From positions 620,001 to 684,000 of the forward strand of contig NZ_LT906441.1 of the NCBI RefSeq assembly GCF_900186975.1: DNA of 64,000 nt, written 5' to 3'. The notes under the pieces were generated by a model. The model was given only the letters and a program-made list of their open reading frames with translations, was not told where the DNA came from and did no database searches. Below are positions 24,963 to 34,200 of this stretch, piece after piece. The DNA is from Cutibacterium granulosum. GTDB taxonomy: Bacteria; Actinomycetota; Actinomycetes; Propionibacteriales; Propionibacteriaceae. How positions within the stretch are numbered: position 1 is the stretch's first letter; every line of letters starts with the position of its first letter. A program made the position numbers and the translations under genes.

Positions 24963-25460
24963 ATGAACACGACATACACGATCACCGGCATGACCTGCGA
25001 GCACTGCGTCAAGGCGATCACCGAGGAGGTCTCGGCCATTGACGGCGTCGACAAGGTGTACGTGAGCCTGGAGACCGGCTCCATGACCATCGACTCGGCT
25101 GAGGAGATCAGCATGGATGCCATCAACAAGGCCTTGGACGAGGCTGGCGAGTACACCGCGACCAAGGCGGACAGCCTCGACACCGCTGGCCACCCCGAGG
25201 GTACGTGTGCCTGTGGCAAGAACTCGGCGGACGCCTGCCAGTGCGGTGACAAGCACGATGACTGCTCGTGCGACGACGAGAAGGATGACTGCTGCGAGCA
25301 CGCTGGCGAGGCCGGTGCCGACAAGGACTGTGAGTGCGACTGTCACGACGAGAAGGATGGTTGTGACTGCGGCTGTGGCGAGCACAAGCACTCCGCCGAT
25401 GCTGCTGAGAGGCACGCCGCCCACGGTGAGGGCGAGTGCAAGTGCGGCGGCCATCACTGA
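24963..25460 (+). CDS. copZ: CopZ-like copper chaperone with a metallothionein-like tail
   Basis: A 165-residue protein. Residues 1-68 form a heavy-metal-associated domain with the Cu(I)-binding motif GMTCEHC (Cys12, Cys15), as in CopZ. Residues 80-165 are a tail rich in Cys, His, Asp and Glu: about 16 Cys, mostly in C-x-C or CC arrangements (CACG, CQCG, CSCDD, CECDCHDEKDGCDCGCGEH), and about nine His. Ordinary CopZ proteins are about 70 residues and lack any such tail. The tail could store several copper ions, as metallothioneins do. AAAGG precedes the ATG. It lies between csoR and copA, so it is induced by copper. Chaperone function is from family knowledge; metal storage by the tail is inferred. 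Confidence 0.85.
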   Translation: MNTTYTITGMTCEHCVKAITEEVSAIDGVDKVYVSLETGSMTIDSAEEISMDAINKALDEAGEYTATKADSLDTAGHPEGTCACGKNSADACQCGDKHDDCSCDDEKDDCCEHAGEAGADKDCECDCHDEKDGCDCGCGEHKHSADAAERHAAHGEGECKCGGHH

Positions 25461-25508
25461 GGAGTACCCACGTCTCGACACGACCAGAACGAGTCAAGGA
25501 ACGTCACG

Positions 25509-27995
25509 GTGGCCGGTGCCTCCGGTGTTGATCCGATCAGCACCGAGGGGTCGGCTGCCGGTTCCCCGCACACCGTCACACCTGCCCGCAACGTCCACAC
25601 GGCGACCCGCAACGTCCACACGGCAAATGGTGGCCCGGGCACCAACGTCATGACGGCTGACGAGCCTGCCGACAATGGTGGGGCGCGCCGAACCGTCGAC
25701 CTGGACATCTCCGGCATGAGTTGTGCCTCCTGCGCTGCCCGGATCACCAAGAAGCTCAACAAGGTCGACGGGGTCAAGGCCACCGTCAATTACGCCACGG
25801 CCAAGGCACACGTCCTGGCCCCGCCCCAGGTGAGTCAGGACGACCTCATCGACGTCGTCACCCGCACCGGATACCAGGCCCGGCCGTCGTCCACCAGCGA
25901 ACCGGTCGTCGATCGCCAGACGCAGCTGAGGCATCGCCTCATCGGGGCGATGGTGCTCGGTCTGCCGGTCATCGTGCTGTCCATGACGCCGACACTGCAG
26001 TTCCCGGCCTGGCAGTGGGTCTGCCTGGCGCTCACCCTGCCCGTGGTGTTCTGGTGCGGATTCGGCTTCCACCGCGCAGCCTGGGTGAACCTCAAGCATG
26101 GCGCGACGACCATGGACACCCTCATCAGCATGGGGTCCCTGGCCTCCCTGGGATGGTCCCTGTGGGCACTCATCTGGGGTGATGCGGGCCGTATCGGCAT
26201 GCGGCACCACATGACCTGGCGACTGTCCAGCTCCCAGACACATGCCGCTGGGTCGCTGTACCTCGAAGCAGCCGTCGGCGTCATCATGTTCATCCTGGCG
26301 GGTCGTTACATCGAGCATCGCAGCAGGGCCGAGGCCGGTTCGGCACTGCAGGCCCTGTTCGACATGCGTCCGACCATCGTCCACCTGCTCACCAGTGACG
26401 GCACCGAGGTGGAACGACCCATCGCAGCCCTGGGGGTGGGCGAACGGTTCGTCGTGCGCCCCGGGGAACGCGTCAGCGCCGACGGGACCGTCGTCGAGGG
26501 ACGCTCTGCCGTCGACAACTCGATGCTCACCGGTGAGTCCGTGCCGGTGGAGGTCGGTCCGGGGGACGCCGTCGTCGGTTCGGCGATCAACAGCTCCGGT
26601 CGGCTCGTCGTACAGGCGACCGCCGTGGGCGACGACACCCAGCTCGCCCACATCGCCCGTCTCATCGACGAGGCCCAGACCGGACGCTCGTCCAGCCAGG
26701 ACCTGGCCGACAAGATCTCGGCAGTCTTCGTCCCGGCGGTCATCGGCATCGCCGTGCTCACCTTCGTGGTGTGGATGCTCGTCACCGGACGCGTGGCGGC
26801 GGCCCTCACCGCGGCCATCTCGGTGCTCATCATCGCCTGCCCGTGTGCTCTGGGGCTCGCCACTCCGCTGGCGTTGCTCGCCGGGACCGGGCGCGGTGCC
26901 CGCATGGGGGTGCTCATCCGTGGGCCCCAGGCACTGGAGCGTGCCCAGGGCATCGACACCGTCGTCATGGACAAGACCGGCACCCTCACCAGTGCCGTCA
27001 TGGCCGTGGCACAGGTCCTTGGATCTGACGGCGAAGCCCTTGACGGTCGACAGGCCGAGGAACTCCTTCGCCTGACGGCCGGGGTGGAGTCCGGCTCGGA
27101 ACACCCCATCGCCCATGCGGTGCTGCACCGAGCCGAACAGCTGGGTGTCCGTCCGGCCCAGGTGGACGACGTCGAGGCCCTGCCCGGGCAGGGGGTACGT
27201 GGTCGACTGAGCCAGGCGCAGGATCAACCACATGAGGCGCACACGCCGGATCGACCGGACGTTGATCAACAGCAGACAGATCGACAGCAGGAGGAGACCT
27301 CTCAGGCTGAACCCGTCCAGATCGTGGTGGGGCGCCCCGGCCTGGTTCCCCTGCCCGAAGGCCTGCGTGCCGCCGTCGAACAGGCCGCCGAAAGCGGCCA
27401 CACCGTACTCGTCGTCAGCGTGGCCGATCAGGTGCGCGGGGCGCTCACCGTCTCCGACACCGTGCGCCCCAGCTCCGCCCGATCCGTCGAACGGATGCGC
27501 CGTCGTGGGCTGCGGCCCGTGCTGCTCACCGGTGACAATCCCGGCGCTGCCCACACGATGGCCGAGACCGTCGGCATCGACGAGGTCCATGCCGAGACCA
27601 CCCCTGGCCAGAAGGTGACGGTTGTCGAGCAGCTGCGGCAGCAGGGGAGTCGAGTGGCCTTCATCGGTGACGGCGTCAACGATGCGGCTGCCCTGGCCAC
27701 GGCAGACCTGGGCATGGCCATGGGGACCGGTACCGATGTCGCCATCGCTGCAGCGGACGTCACCCTCACCCGTGCCGATCTGGGTGCCGGGGTGGATGCC
27801 CTGGAGCTCGCCGACGCCACCCGTGGGATCATCCGCGGCAACCTGTGGTGGGCATTCGGCTACAACGTCCTCGCCATCCCCGTCGCCGCCCTGGGCCTGC
27901 TCACCCCGGTCATTGCTGCTGCGGCGATGTCGTTCTCGTCGGTGTTCGTCGTGCTCAACAGTCTGAGGCTCACCGGGTTCCGCCCGCGATCCTGA
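25509..27995 (+). CDS. copA: Copper-exporting P1B-type ATPase
   Basis: An 828-residue copper pump. The N-terminal metal-binding domain carries SGMSCASC (Cys72, Cys75). Eight membrane helices follow, with the transport motif CPC at residues 444-446. The phosphorylated Asp488 is in DKTGTLTS; then SEHPIAHAV, the hinge TGDNPGA and GDGVNDAAAL. These mark a P1B-1 Cu(I) exporter at the cytoplasmic membrane. The first 60 residues are low-complexity and contain a duplicated RNVHTA segment, and a Gln/Asp-rich insert of about 40 residues lies in the nucleotide-binding domain near residue 580. The start is GTG with AAGGAA upstream. It follows copZ by 48 bp and is the last gene of the CsoR-controlled operon. 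Confidence 0.95.
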   Translation: MAGASGVDPISTEGSAAGSPHTVTPARNVHTATRNVHTANGGPGTNVMTADEPADNGGARRTVDLDISGMSCASCAARITKKLNKVDGVKATVNYATAKAHVLAPPQVSQDDLIDVVTRTGYQARPSSTSEPVVDRQTQLRHRLIGAMVLGLPVIVLSMTPTLQFPAWQWVCLALTLPVVFWCGFGFHRAAWVNLKHGATTMDTLISMGSLASLGWSLWALIWGDAGRIGMRHHMTWRLSSSQTHAAGSLYLEAAVGVIMFILAGRYIEHRSRAEAGSALQALFDMRPTIVHLLTSDGTEVERPIAALGVGERFVVRPGERVSADGTVVEGRSAVDNSMLTGESVPVEVGPGDAVVGSAINSSGRLVVQATAVGDDTQLAHIARLIDEAQTGRSSSQDLADKISAVFVPAVIGIAVLTFVVWMLVTGRVAAALTAAISVLIIACPCALGLATPLALLAGTGRGARMGVLIRGPQALERAQGIDTVVMDKTGTLTSAVMAVAQVLGSDGEALDGRQAEELLRLTAGVESGSEHPIAHAVLHRAEQLGVRPAQVDDVEALPGQGVRGRLSQAQDQPHEAHTPDRPDVDQQQTDRQQEETSQAEPVQIVVGRPGLVPLPEGLRAAVEQAAESGHTVLVVSVADQVRGALTVSDTVRPSSARSVERMRRRGLRPVLLTGDNPGAAHTMAETVGIDEVHAETTPGQKVTVVEQLRQQGSRVAFIGDGVNDAAALATADLGMAMGTGTDVAIAAADVTLTRADLGAGVDALELADATRGIIRGNLWWAFGYNVLAIPVAALGLLTPVIAAAAMSFSSVFVVLNSLRLTGFRPRS

Positions 27996-28043
27996 GAACA
28001 TGAGAAACCCATTTCAGCCCGTCATGACAGGCTCAGATGGCTC

Positions 28044-28085
28044 GGCGCCGAACGCCAGGCGCCCTGCTTTCTGAGTTTTTCTCAG
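28044..28085 (+). terminator. Putative terminator after copA
   Basis: GGCGCC (28044-28049) and GGCGCC (28058-28063) pair, followed by a T-rich stretch. A second hairpin, CTGAG-TTTTT-CTCAG, fills 28071-28085. It lies about 50 bp after the copA stop. Confidence 0.45.
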
Positions 28086-28245
28086 GAAATTTTTGGTTTT
28101 TGAGGGGAATGCGTCGTATCGTTTACCAAGCGCTGCGTGAGTGGCGTGTGGTTGGGCGTCAACGCCCGGCCGGTACATAGCAACTGACCGTTCTGGGCCC
28201 TCGAGAACCACAGAGCACTCGAGCCCCCGACCTCTTGGGAAGCGA

Positions 28246-29457
28246 ATGTCGAAGATCATTGCCTCTGCGATCGCCGGAGCCGTTGCACTGACCACTGCCG
28301 GTGGCGTGACGATGGCCAACGTCCTCAACCGTGACGATGTCACCATCTCGGTGGACGGTGTCTCTCGTGAGGCCAAGGTTCACCCCGGAACTGTTCAGGA
28401 AGTCCTGGGTTCCCAGGGCATCACGGTGGGTGAGCACGACTCCGTGCAGCCAGCACTGAACAGTGACGTCTCCGATGGATCGGTCATCACCGTCAAGTAC
28501 GGACGCAAGGTCGTCCTCACGGTGGACGGCAAGAAGGTCACTCGCTGGACCACCGAGACGAACGTCTCGGACTTCCTCGCGAAGGCAGGCCTGGTCGACT
28601 CCAACGACAACCTGTCGGTGAGCCGCTCGTCCGGTATCTCACGTCAGGGGCTGTCGATCACCGTTCGCACCGCCCAGGACGTCATCGTCAAGACTGGCTC
28701 CAAGAGCCAGCAGGTTTCTGCGCGGGGAACCGTTGCCGACGCCCTCAAGGCTGCTGGCATCAAGGTGGACTCCAACGACATCTCCAAGCCGGGCTTGGGC
28801 ACTCCGCTCACCTATGGCATGGTCATCGACTTCACCAAGGTCGACACCAAGAAGGAGACCCGCAAGTCCGACGCGAAGTTCAAGACCAAGACGGTCAAGG
28901 ACTCCTCGATGGACAAGGGCACCACGAAGATCACCACCAAGGGCGTCAACGGCGTCAACGAGGAAACTTGGGAGGTCACCTACAAGAACGGCAAGAAGGC
29001 TGGTGAGCGCAAGATCTCCAGCAAGGTCGTCAAGCCTGCCACCGACGAGGTGAAGAAGGTCGGGACCAAGTCCACGTCGAAACCCTCACCCGCGAAGAAG
29101 GGCGCTGCCGGCAAGTCTGCCAGCGCGTCGACCGTCAGCAACGGTGGCGGCTCCAGCTCCAATCCGGTGACCGGCGGGACCACCTGTCAGGCCTCCACCT
29201 ATGGAGCTGGCGACGGTACCGCGGGTGGTCCGACTGCCTCGGGTGAGACCTTCGATCCCTCCAAGCTCACTGCTGCCAGCCGTACCCTGCCGCTCGGTTC
29301 GACCATTCGCGTCACCAATGTGAGCAATGGCAAGACGGTCTCGGTGCGCATCAACGACCGCGGTCCCTACGTCGGGGGACGCTGCCTGGACCTCTCCACC
29401 GCAGCGATGAACGCCATTGCTCCCGGTGCCGGTCTGGTGACGGTGCGCTATCAGTGA
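28246..29457 (+). CDS. Secreted cell-wall protein with DUF348 repeats, G5 and RlpA-like domains
   Basis: A 403-residue exported protein. An N-terminal signal-like helix (SKIIASAIAGAVALTTAGGV) is followed by three DUF348 repeats (about 30-205), a G5 domain (about 205-280), a Ser/Lys-rich linker (about 285-320) and a C-terminal double-psi beta-barrel of RlpA type (about 325-403, ending with VRINDRGPYVGGRCLDLS). DUF348-G5 is the N-terminal architecture of RpfB, but the lysozyme-like Rpf domain is replaced by the barrel, as in YabE/YocH-type proteins with a 3D domain. It likely binds or cleaves peptidoglycan. The ATG at 28246 follows GGGAAGCGA. The 250-bp leader contains a GGGCG-TCAA-CGCCC hairpin at 28154-28167. 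Confidence 0.85.
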   Translation: MSKIIASAIAGAVALTTAGGVTMANVLNRDDVTISVDGVSREAKVHPGTVQEVLGSQGITVGEHDSVQPALNSDVSDGSVITVKYGRKVVLTVDGKKVTRWTTETNVSDFLAKAGLVDSNDNLSVSRSSGISRQGLSITVRTAQDVIVKTGSKSQQVSARGTVADALKAAGIKVDSNDISKPGLGTPLTYGMVIDFTKVDTKKETRKSDAKFKTKTVKDSSMDKGTTKITTKGVNGVNEETWEVTYKNGKKAGERKISSKVVKPATDEVKKVGTKSTSKPSPAKKGAAGKSASASTVSNGGGSSSNPVTGGTTCQASTYGAGDGTAGGPTASGETFDPSKLTAASRTLPLGSTIRVTNVSNGKTVSVRINDRGPYVGGRCLDLSTAAMNAIAPGAGLVTVRYQ

Positions 29458-29600
29458 GCTGGTGACGGCGCGCCACCAGTGAGTGGATGGTGATCCGGCC
29501 GCACCGGATCACCACGGGCGTTCCGTCTGCCCGTGCCGTTTCCACTGGCCTGTTGGACGGGGCGTCATCTCATTGCTGACTGAGCTCTCTCAACTTTCTT

Positions 29601-29632
29601 GTTCGGGCCGGCCCATCGGGGTCGGCCCGAAC
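29601..29632 (+). terminator. Strong hairpin after the RlpA-domain gene
   Basis: A 14-bp stem with one G-T pair: GTTCGGGCCGGCCC (29601-29614) against GGGTCGGCCCGAAC (29619-29632), loop ATCG. It lies 144 bp beyond the stop codon. No T-run follows on the plus strand. Confidence 0.6.
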
Positions 29633-29893
29633 AACATCCACTCAAGGACCGATCGTCGTGCAGATTGAGGCCCCATCAACTTGCACGCGCCCAACTTGCA
29701 CGCGTCTGGGTCCACCTCCATTCCGGGATGGTGGTCCGCAGGTCCGGCATCGACTTGCACGTGGTGGGGTCTCCGTCTGTGTGGGCCTACGTCAGCCGTC
29801 GCGAGCCCCACGATGTGCGTCAAGCCTGTTGTGCAACGCCCTCACAACGTATTGGGACGCTAACCGCTTCGTTATCTCACCAGGCCATGACGT

Positions 29894-29927
29894 CTGTGGT
29901 CCCACGGCACGTGCCGTGGGACCACAG
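29894..29927. repeat. 34-bp perfect palindrome in a non-coding stretch
   Basis: The 17 bases CTGTGGTCCCACGGCAC are followed at once by their exact complement, with no loop. The gap 29458-30044 between convergent genes holds no supported gene, but contains this palindrome, a terminator hairpin, TTGCACG repeated at 29690-29760, and a 32-bp tandem repeat. Confidence 0.7.
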
Positions 29928-29958
29928 GGCGTTCGGGTGCTGACGGCCCCTGTTCACG

Positions 29959-30030
29959 GTACGGGGCTGCGCGGTACTAGCTGTGCAGTAGTACGGGGCT
30001 GCGCGGTACTGAGCTGTGTAAGTACGGGGA
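29959..30030. repeat. Tandem 32-bp repeat with GTACGGGG core
   Basis: GTACGGGGCTGCGCGGTACT occurs at 29959-29978 and 29991-30010, a period of 32 bp. A third, partial copy (GTACGGGG) starts at 30022. The repeat lies immediately downstream of the DHOD-like gene stop (minus strand). Each 20-bp core begins and ends with GTAC. Function unknown. Confidence 0.65.
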
Positions 30031-30044
30031 GTACTACGGGAATC

Positions 30045-31058
30045 TCAGCGCAGGCTGCCGTAGGTGGTCTTGGCCTTCTCCAGGGCCGAGACGTAGCCGT
30101 TGCGCTCGTACTCGGCTGCCGAGGCGTCGTCGGGCACGGCGAGCAGGCCACGAGCCTGCTCCAGGCTGAGCTGCTTGCGTTCCAGGTAACTGCTCAGCCC
30201 GTCGATGATCTCGGTGGCGTAGTCGGCGCCGTTGCGCACCAGGGCCGAGGTTGACATGACGACATCGGCGCCGGCAAGGATGTACTTGATGGCATCCTCG
30301 GGGGTGGCCACACCCGAGGTGGCGGCGATGGAGGCGTCCACCTGTTTGGAGATGGCGGCGATCCACGTGAGGGCGGTGCGCTGCTCGACCTTGTTGGACA
30401 GCCACACCCCGGACTCGACACCGAGGGTCTCGATGTCGATGTCGGGCTGCAGGAACCGGTTGAACATGACGAGCCCGTCGGCTCCGGCGGCAGCCAGTCG
30501 CAGCATCATGTTGCCGGGGGCGGAGAAGAACGGGAGCACCTTGACGGCCACCGGGATGTCGATGGCGTCCTTGACGGCCGAGACGATCTCGATGTGGCGA
30601 TCCTCGATCTCCGGACCGCTCATCCCGATGTCGGGCACGGCGTAGATGTTGCACTCCAGGGCCGCGGCTCCGGCGTCCTGCATGCGGTGGGCGGTCTTGA
30701 CCCAGTTGCCCACCCCGGCAGCGTTGAGGGAGCCGATGACGGGAACGTCGACCGCCTTGACGCTCGCCTCGAGATGCCTGAGGTACTTCTCGGTGATGCC
30801 ACCAGCGTTGCTGGCGACGGTGGGGAAGAAACTCAGTGACTCGGCGAAGGAGTTCATGTACTCCAGCTCCACCTCGGCCATCCGGGCCTCCTCATGCCTC
30901 ACCTGCTCCTCGAACAGGGAGTACATGACGACGGCACCGACCCCGGCGTCGGCCAGGGCCTTGACGCCGTCAGTGGTCTGCTGGATGGGTCCAGCAGAGG
31001 CGACGATGGGGTTGCGCAGTGGCAGACCGAGATAGTTCGTGCTCAGATCGACGCTCAT
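30045..31058 (-). CDS. Dihydroorotate dehydrogenase-like FMN protein
   Basis: A 337-residue TIM-barrel flavoprotein of the DHOD family (NYLGLPLRNPIVASAGP at the N-terminus; VPVIGSLNA; LECNIYAVP; VAVKVLPFFS; ATSGVATPEDAIKYILAGADVV for FMN phosphate binding). True PyrD enzymes sit with pyrimidine genes; this one follows pyruvate:ferredoxin oxidoreductase and a GltD-like flavoprotein. It lacks the ferredoxin tail of dihydropyrimidine dehydrogenases (PreA), but the GltD-like partner carries one. It may be a DHOD-like subunit in an electron-transfer or pyrimidine-reducing complex rather than the biosynthetic enzyme. The ATG at 31058 has GAGAGG 8 bp upstream; a GTG three codons earlier overlaps that site. 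Confidence 0.8.
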   Translation of the reverse strand: MSVDLSTNYLGLPLRNPIVASAGPIQQTTDGVKALADAGVGAVVMYSLFEEQVRHEEARMAEVELEYMNSFAESLSFFPTVASNAGGITEKYLRHLEASVKAVDVPVIGSLNAAGVGNWVKTAHRMQDAGAAALECNIYAVPDIGMSGPEIEDRHIEIVSAVKDAIDIPVAVKVLPFFSAPGNMMLRLAAAGADGLVMFNRFLQPDIDIETLGVESGVWLSNKVEQRTALTWIAAISKQVDASIAATSGVATPEDAIKYILAGADVVMSTSALVRNGADYATEIIDGLSSYLERKQLSLEQARGLLAVPDDASAAEYERNGYVSALEKAKTTYGSLR

Positions 31059-31177
31059 GGGATGCACCTCTCAGACGGGTCCGGGGCAGATTGACTTCTG
31101 ACCAGGTGGATGTGGATGGCTGACGGATCGGGGCCGACGGGGCCAGGATCCAGTGATGTGGGAGGGACGGGGAAAGG

Positions 31178-31247
31178 GCCGGCCGTGGCCCCCGCGTACG
31201 GGGGTGGGCCCAGGGGTACGCGATGGATACGGAAAGCCACGGCCGGC
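31178..31247. repeat. Nested inverted repeat between the PFOR and DHOD-like genes
   Basis: GCCGGCCGTGGC (31178-31189) and GCCACGGCCGGC (31236-31247) are perfect 12-bp arms. Inside is a second hairpin, CCCCCG-CGTA-CGGGGG (31189-31204). On the minus strand it follows the PFOR stop by 14 bp, so it may end or attenuate transcription before the DHOD-like gene. Confidence 0.55.
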
Positions 31248-31261
31248 GTCATTGGTGGATC

Positions 31262-34200
31262 TCAGCCCCGGTTGGAGCCGGAGGTGATGTTCTTGAGTCG
31301 GGCGTCGATGGCGAAGGACTCCGGGCCCATCGTTGCCATCTGCTCGTACTCCTGCCATTTCTTCTCGACCTGACGCTGACCCAGGTCCAGAAGCCGCTCG
31401 GCCTCCTCGGGGTGGGCCTTGGCGAGCATCCGGTAACGCAGCTCCAGCTTGGTGTAGTCGCGCCACGTGGTATCCGGACGGGGCGAGTCGAGCAGGAACG
31501 GGTTCTTGCCATCCTCGGCCAGCACCGGGTTGTAGCGCATGAGCGGCCAGTGCCCCGAGTGCACCGCCTTGTACTGCTGGTCCAGGCCGTTCTTGAGGTC
31601 GTAGCCGTGGGCGATGCAGTGGCTGTAGGCGATGATGAGCGATGGGCCGGGGTAGGCCTCGGCCTCACGGAAGGCCTGCAGGGCCTGCTGCGGGTCCGAG
31701 CCGAAGGCCACCCGGGCAACATAGACCGAGCCGTAGGCGATGGCCTGCATGGCCATGTCCTTCTTGGCGGTCTGCTTGCCGCCGGAGGCGAACTTGGCGA
31801 CGGCACCCAGCGGTGTCGACTTGGAGGCCTGACCACCAGTGTTGGAGTACACCTCGGTGTCCATCACCAGGACGTTGACGTCACGGCCGGAGGCGAGCAC
31901 GTGGTCCACGCCGCCCGAACCGATGTCGTAGGCCCAGCCGTCACCGCCGATGATCCACACCGAGCGACGCAGCAGGTGATCGGCGACACTCAGCAGGTTG
32001 CGTACCAGCGGGGTCTGCTCCATCGTCTGCAGCTGGTCGACGAGCTTGGCGACGCGACGTTCCTGGTCCACCAGGTCGTGCTCGGTGAGCTGCGGGGCGT
32101 TGAGCAGGTCGTCGACGAGCTCGGGGTCGAGTTGGTCGGACATGGCCTGCAGGTGACGCTTGGCCAGCCCGGCCTGTACGTCGGAGGCCAGCCGCATGCC
32201 CAGACCGAACTCGGCATTGTCCTCGAACAGCGAGTTCGACCAGGCCGGTCCACGTCCGTCGGCGTTCTTGCCCCAGGGGGTGGTCGGCAGGTTGCCACCG
32301 TAGATCGACGAACAACCGGTGGCATTGGCCACCTCGGCACGGTCACCGAAGAGCTGGGTGATGAGTTTGACGTAGGGCGTCTCACCGCAGCCGGCACAGG
32401 CACCGGAGAACTCGAACAGCGGCTCGAGGAACTGGGTGCCACGCACGGTGGCGAAGTCCACCCGGGACCGGTCGTTGACCGGCAGGGAGTTGAAGAACTC
32501 GACGTTCTCGCGCTGATCGGTCTTGTCCAAGTGCTCGGCCAGGTTGATGGCCTTGCGATCCGGGCGTCCGACCGGATGGGCCGGGCATGCCTCGACGCAC
32601 AGACCACAGCCGGTGCACTGGTCGGGCACCACCTGCAGGGTGTAGCATGACTCGGGCAGACCGGCGGCGTTGAGCTGGGCGGACTCGAAGGTCTCCGGGG
32701 CGCCCTCCAGGGCCGACTTCTGGTAGTACTTGGCGCGAATGACGCCGTGCGGGCACACGAAGGCACAGTTTCCGCACTGGATGCAGGCCTGCGGGTCCCA
32801 CTCGGCGATGACGTCGGAGAGGGTGCGGTGCTCGAAACGGGTCGTACCGGCCGGGTAGGTGCCGTCGGCGGGCAGGCTGGAGACCGGTAGCAGGTCTCCC
32901 TCGCCGGTGATCATCCTCGCGGTGATCGTCTTGACGAATTCCGGCGAGTCGTCGCGCACCGGTTCGACGAGGTCGTGGTTGGCGTCGACCGACTCGGGGA
33001 CCTTCACCTGGAACAGGTGCTCCAGGGAGGCGTCGACGGCCGCGTGGTTCATGTCGACGATCTTCTGGGACTTCTTGCCGTAGGTCTTCTGGATCGAGTC
33101 CTTGATCCGCTCGATGGCCTCGTCCTTGGGCAGCACTCCCGAGATCGCGAAGAAACACGTCTGCAGGATGGTGTTCGTGCGGTTGCGCAGGCCCACCTCA
33201 CGTGCCACCGACAGGGCGTCGATGGTCCACAGGTCGAGCTTCTTGTCGACGACCTGCTGCTGGAAGGTGCGTGGCAGTTTGCTCCACACCTCGTCCGGAC
33301 CGTACGGCGAGTTGAGCAGCACGGTGGTGCCCTCGCGCGCCATCGTCAGCACGTCGATGGACTCGAGGATCCCCCAAGCGTGGATGCCGATGAACCCGGC
33401 CTTGGTCACCAGGTACGGAGCCTCGATCGGGTTGGGCCCGAAACGTAGGTGCGAGGTCGTGCGCGACCCCGACTTGCGCGAGTCGTAGACGAAGTAGCCC
33501 TGGGCGTAGGTGTCGGCGTCGGAGCCAAGGATCTTGATGGTGTTCTTGTTGGCACCGACGGTGCCGTCGGAACCCATGCCGAAGAACACTGCACGCAGGG
33601 TCTTGGGATCCTCGATGTCCAGATCGGTGTAGGGCAGGGAGAGGTTGGTGACGTCGTCGTTGATGCCGACGGTGAAGCGCGGACGCGGCTCCTCCTTCTC
33701 CAGCTCGTCGACGATGCCGGCCACCATGCCCGGGGTGAACTCCTTCGACGAGATGCCATAGCGTCCACCGCAGACCAGTGGCATCGAGGCGCGGTCACCT
33801 CGACTCACACCTTCGGAGAGGGCGGCGACGACGTCGAGGAAGAGCGGCTCACCGTTGGAACCGGGCTCCTTGGTGCGGTCCAGCACGGCGACGGCGCGAG
33901 CGGTCGACGGGATGGCCTTGACGATCTCGGCGGCCGGGAATGGGCGGAACAGGTGTACCTCGACCAGACCGACCTTGTGGCCGCGGCTGTTGAGGTAGTC
34001 GATGGTGTGCTCGATCGTGCGGGCACCAGAGCCCATGCACACCAGGACCTCGGTGGCCTCCGGGTCGCCGTGGTACTCCACCAGGTGGTACTGACGTCCG
34101 GTGAGCTCGGCGAACTGGTCCATGATCTCCGAGACGATGCCGGGCACGGCGTTGTAGTACGAGTTGGCCGTCTCACGAGCCTGGAAGTGGGTGTCGGGGT

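Noticed and set aside
25494-28001. An 835-codon minus-strand frame opposite copA.
   Set aside because: Composition is Gly/His/Gln-rich without motifs; copA on the other strand has all P-type ATPase signatures.
29599-29943. Open frames in the gap after the RlpA-domain gene.
   Set aside because: They run through a hairpin and a long palindrome, lack ribosome-binding sites and have random-looking composition.
29959-30030. CRISPR array.
   Set aside because: Only two and a part copies, adjacent with no true spacers, and no cas gene in the window.
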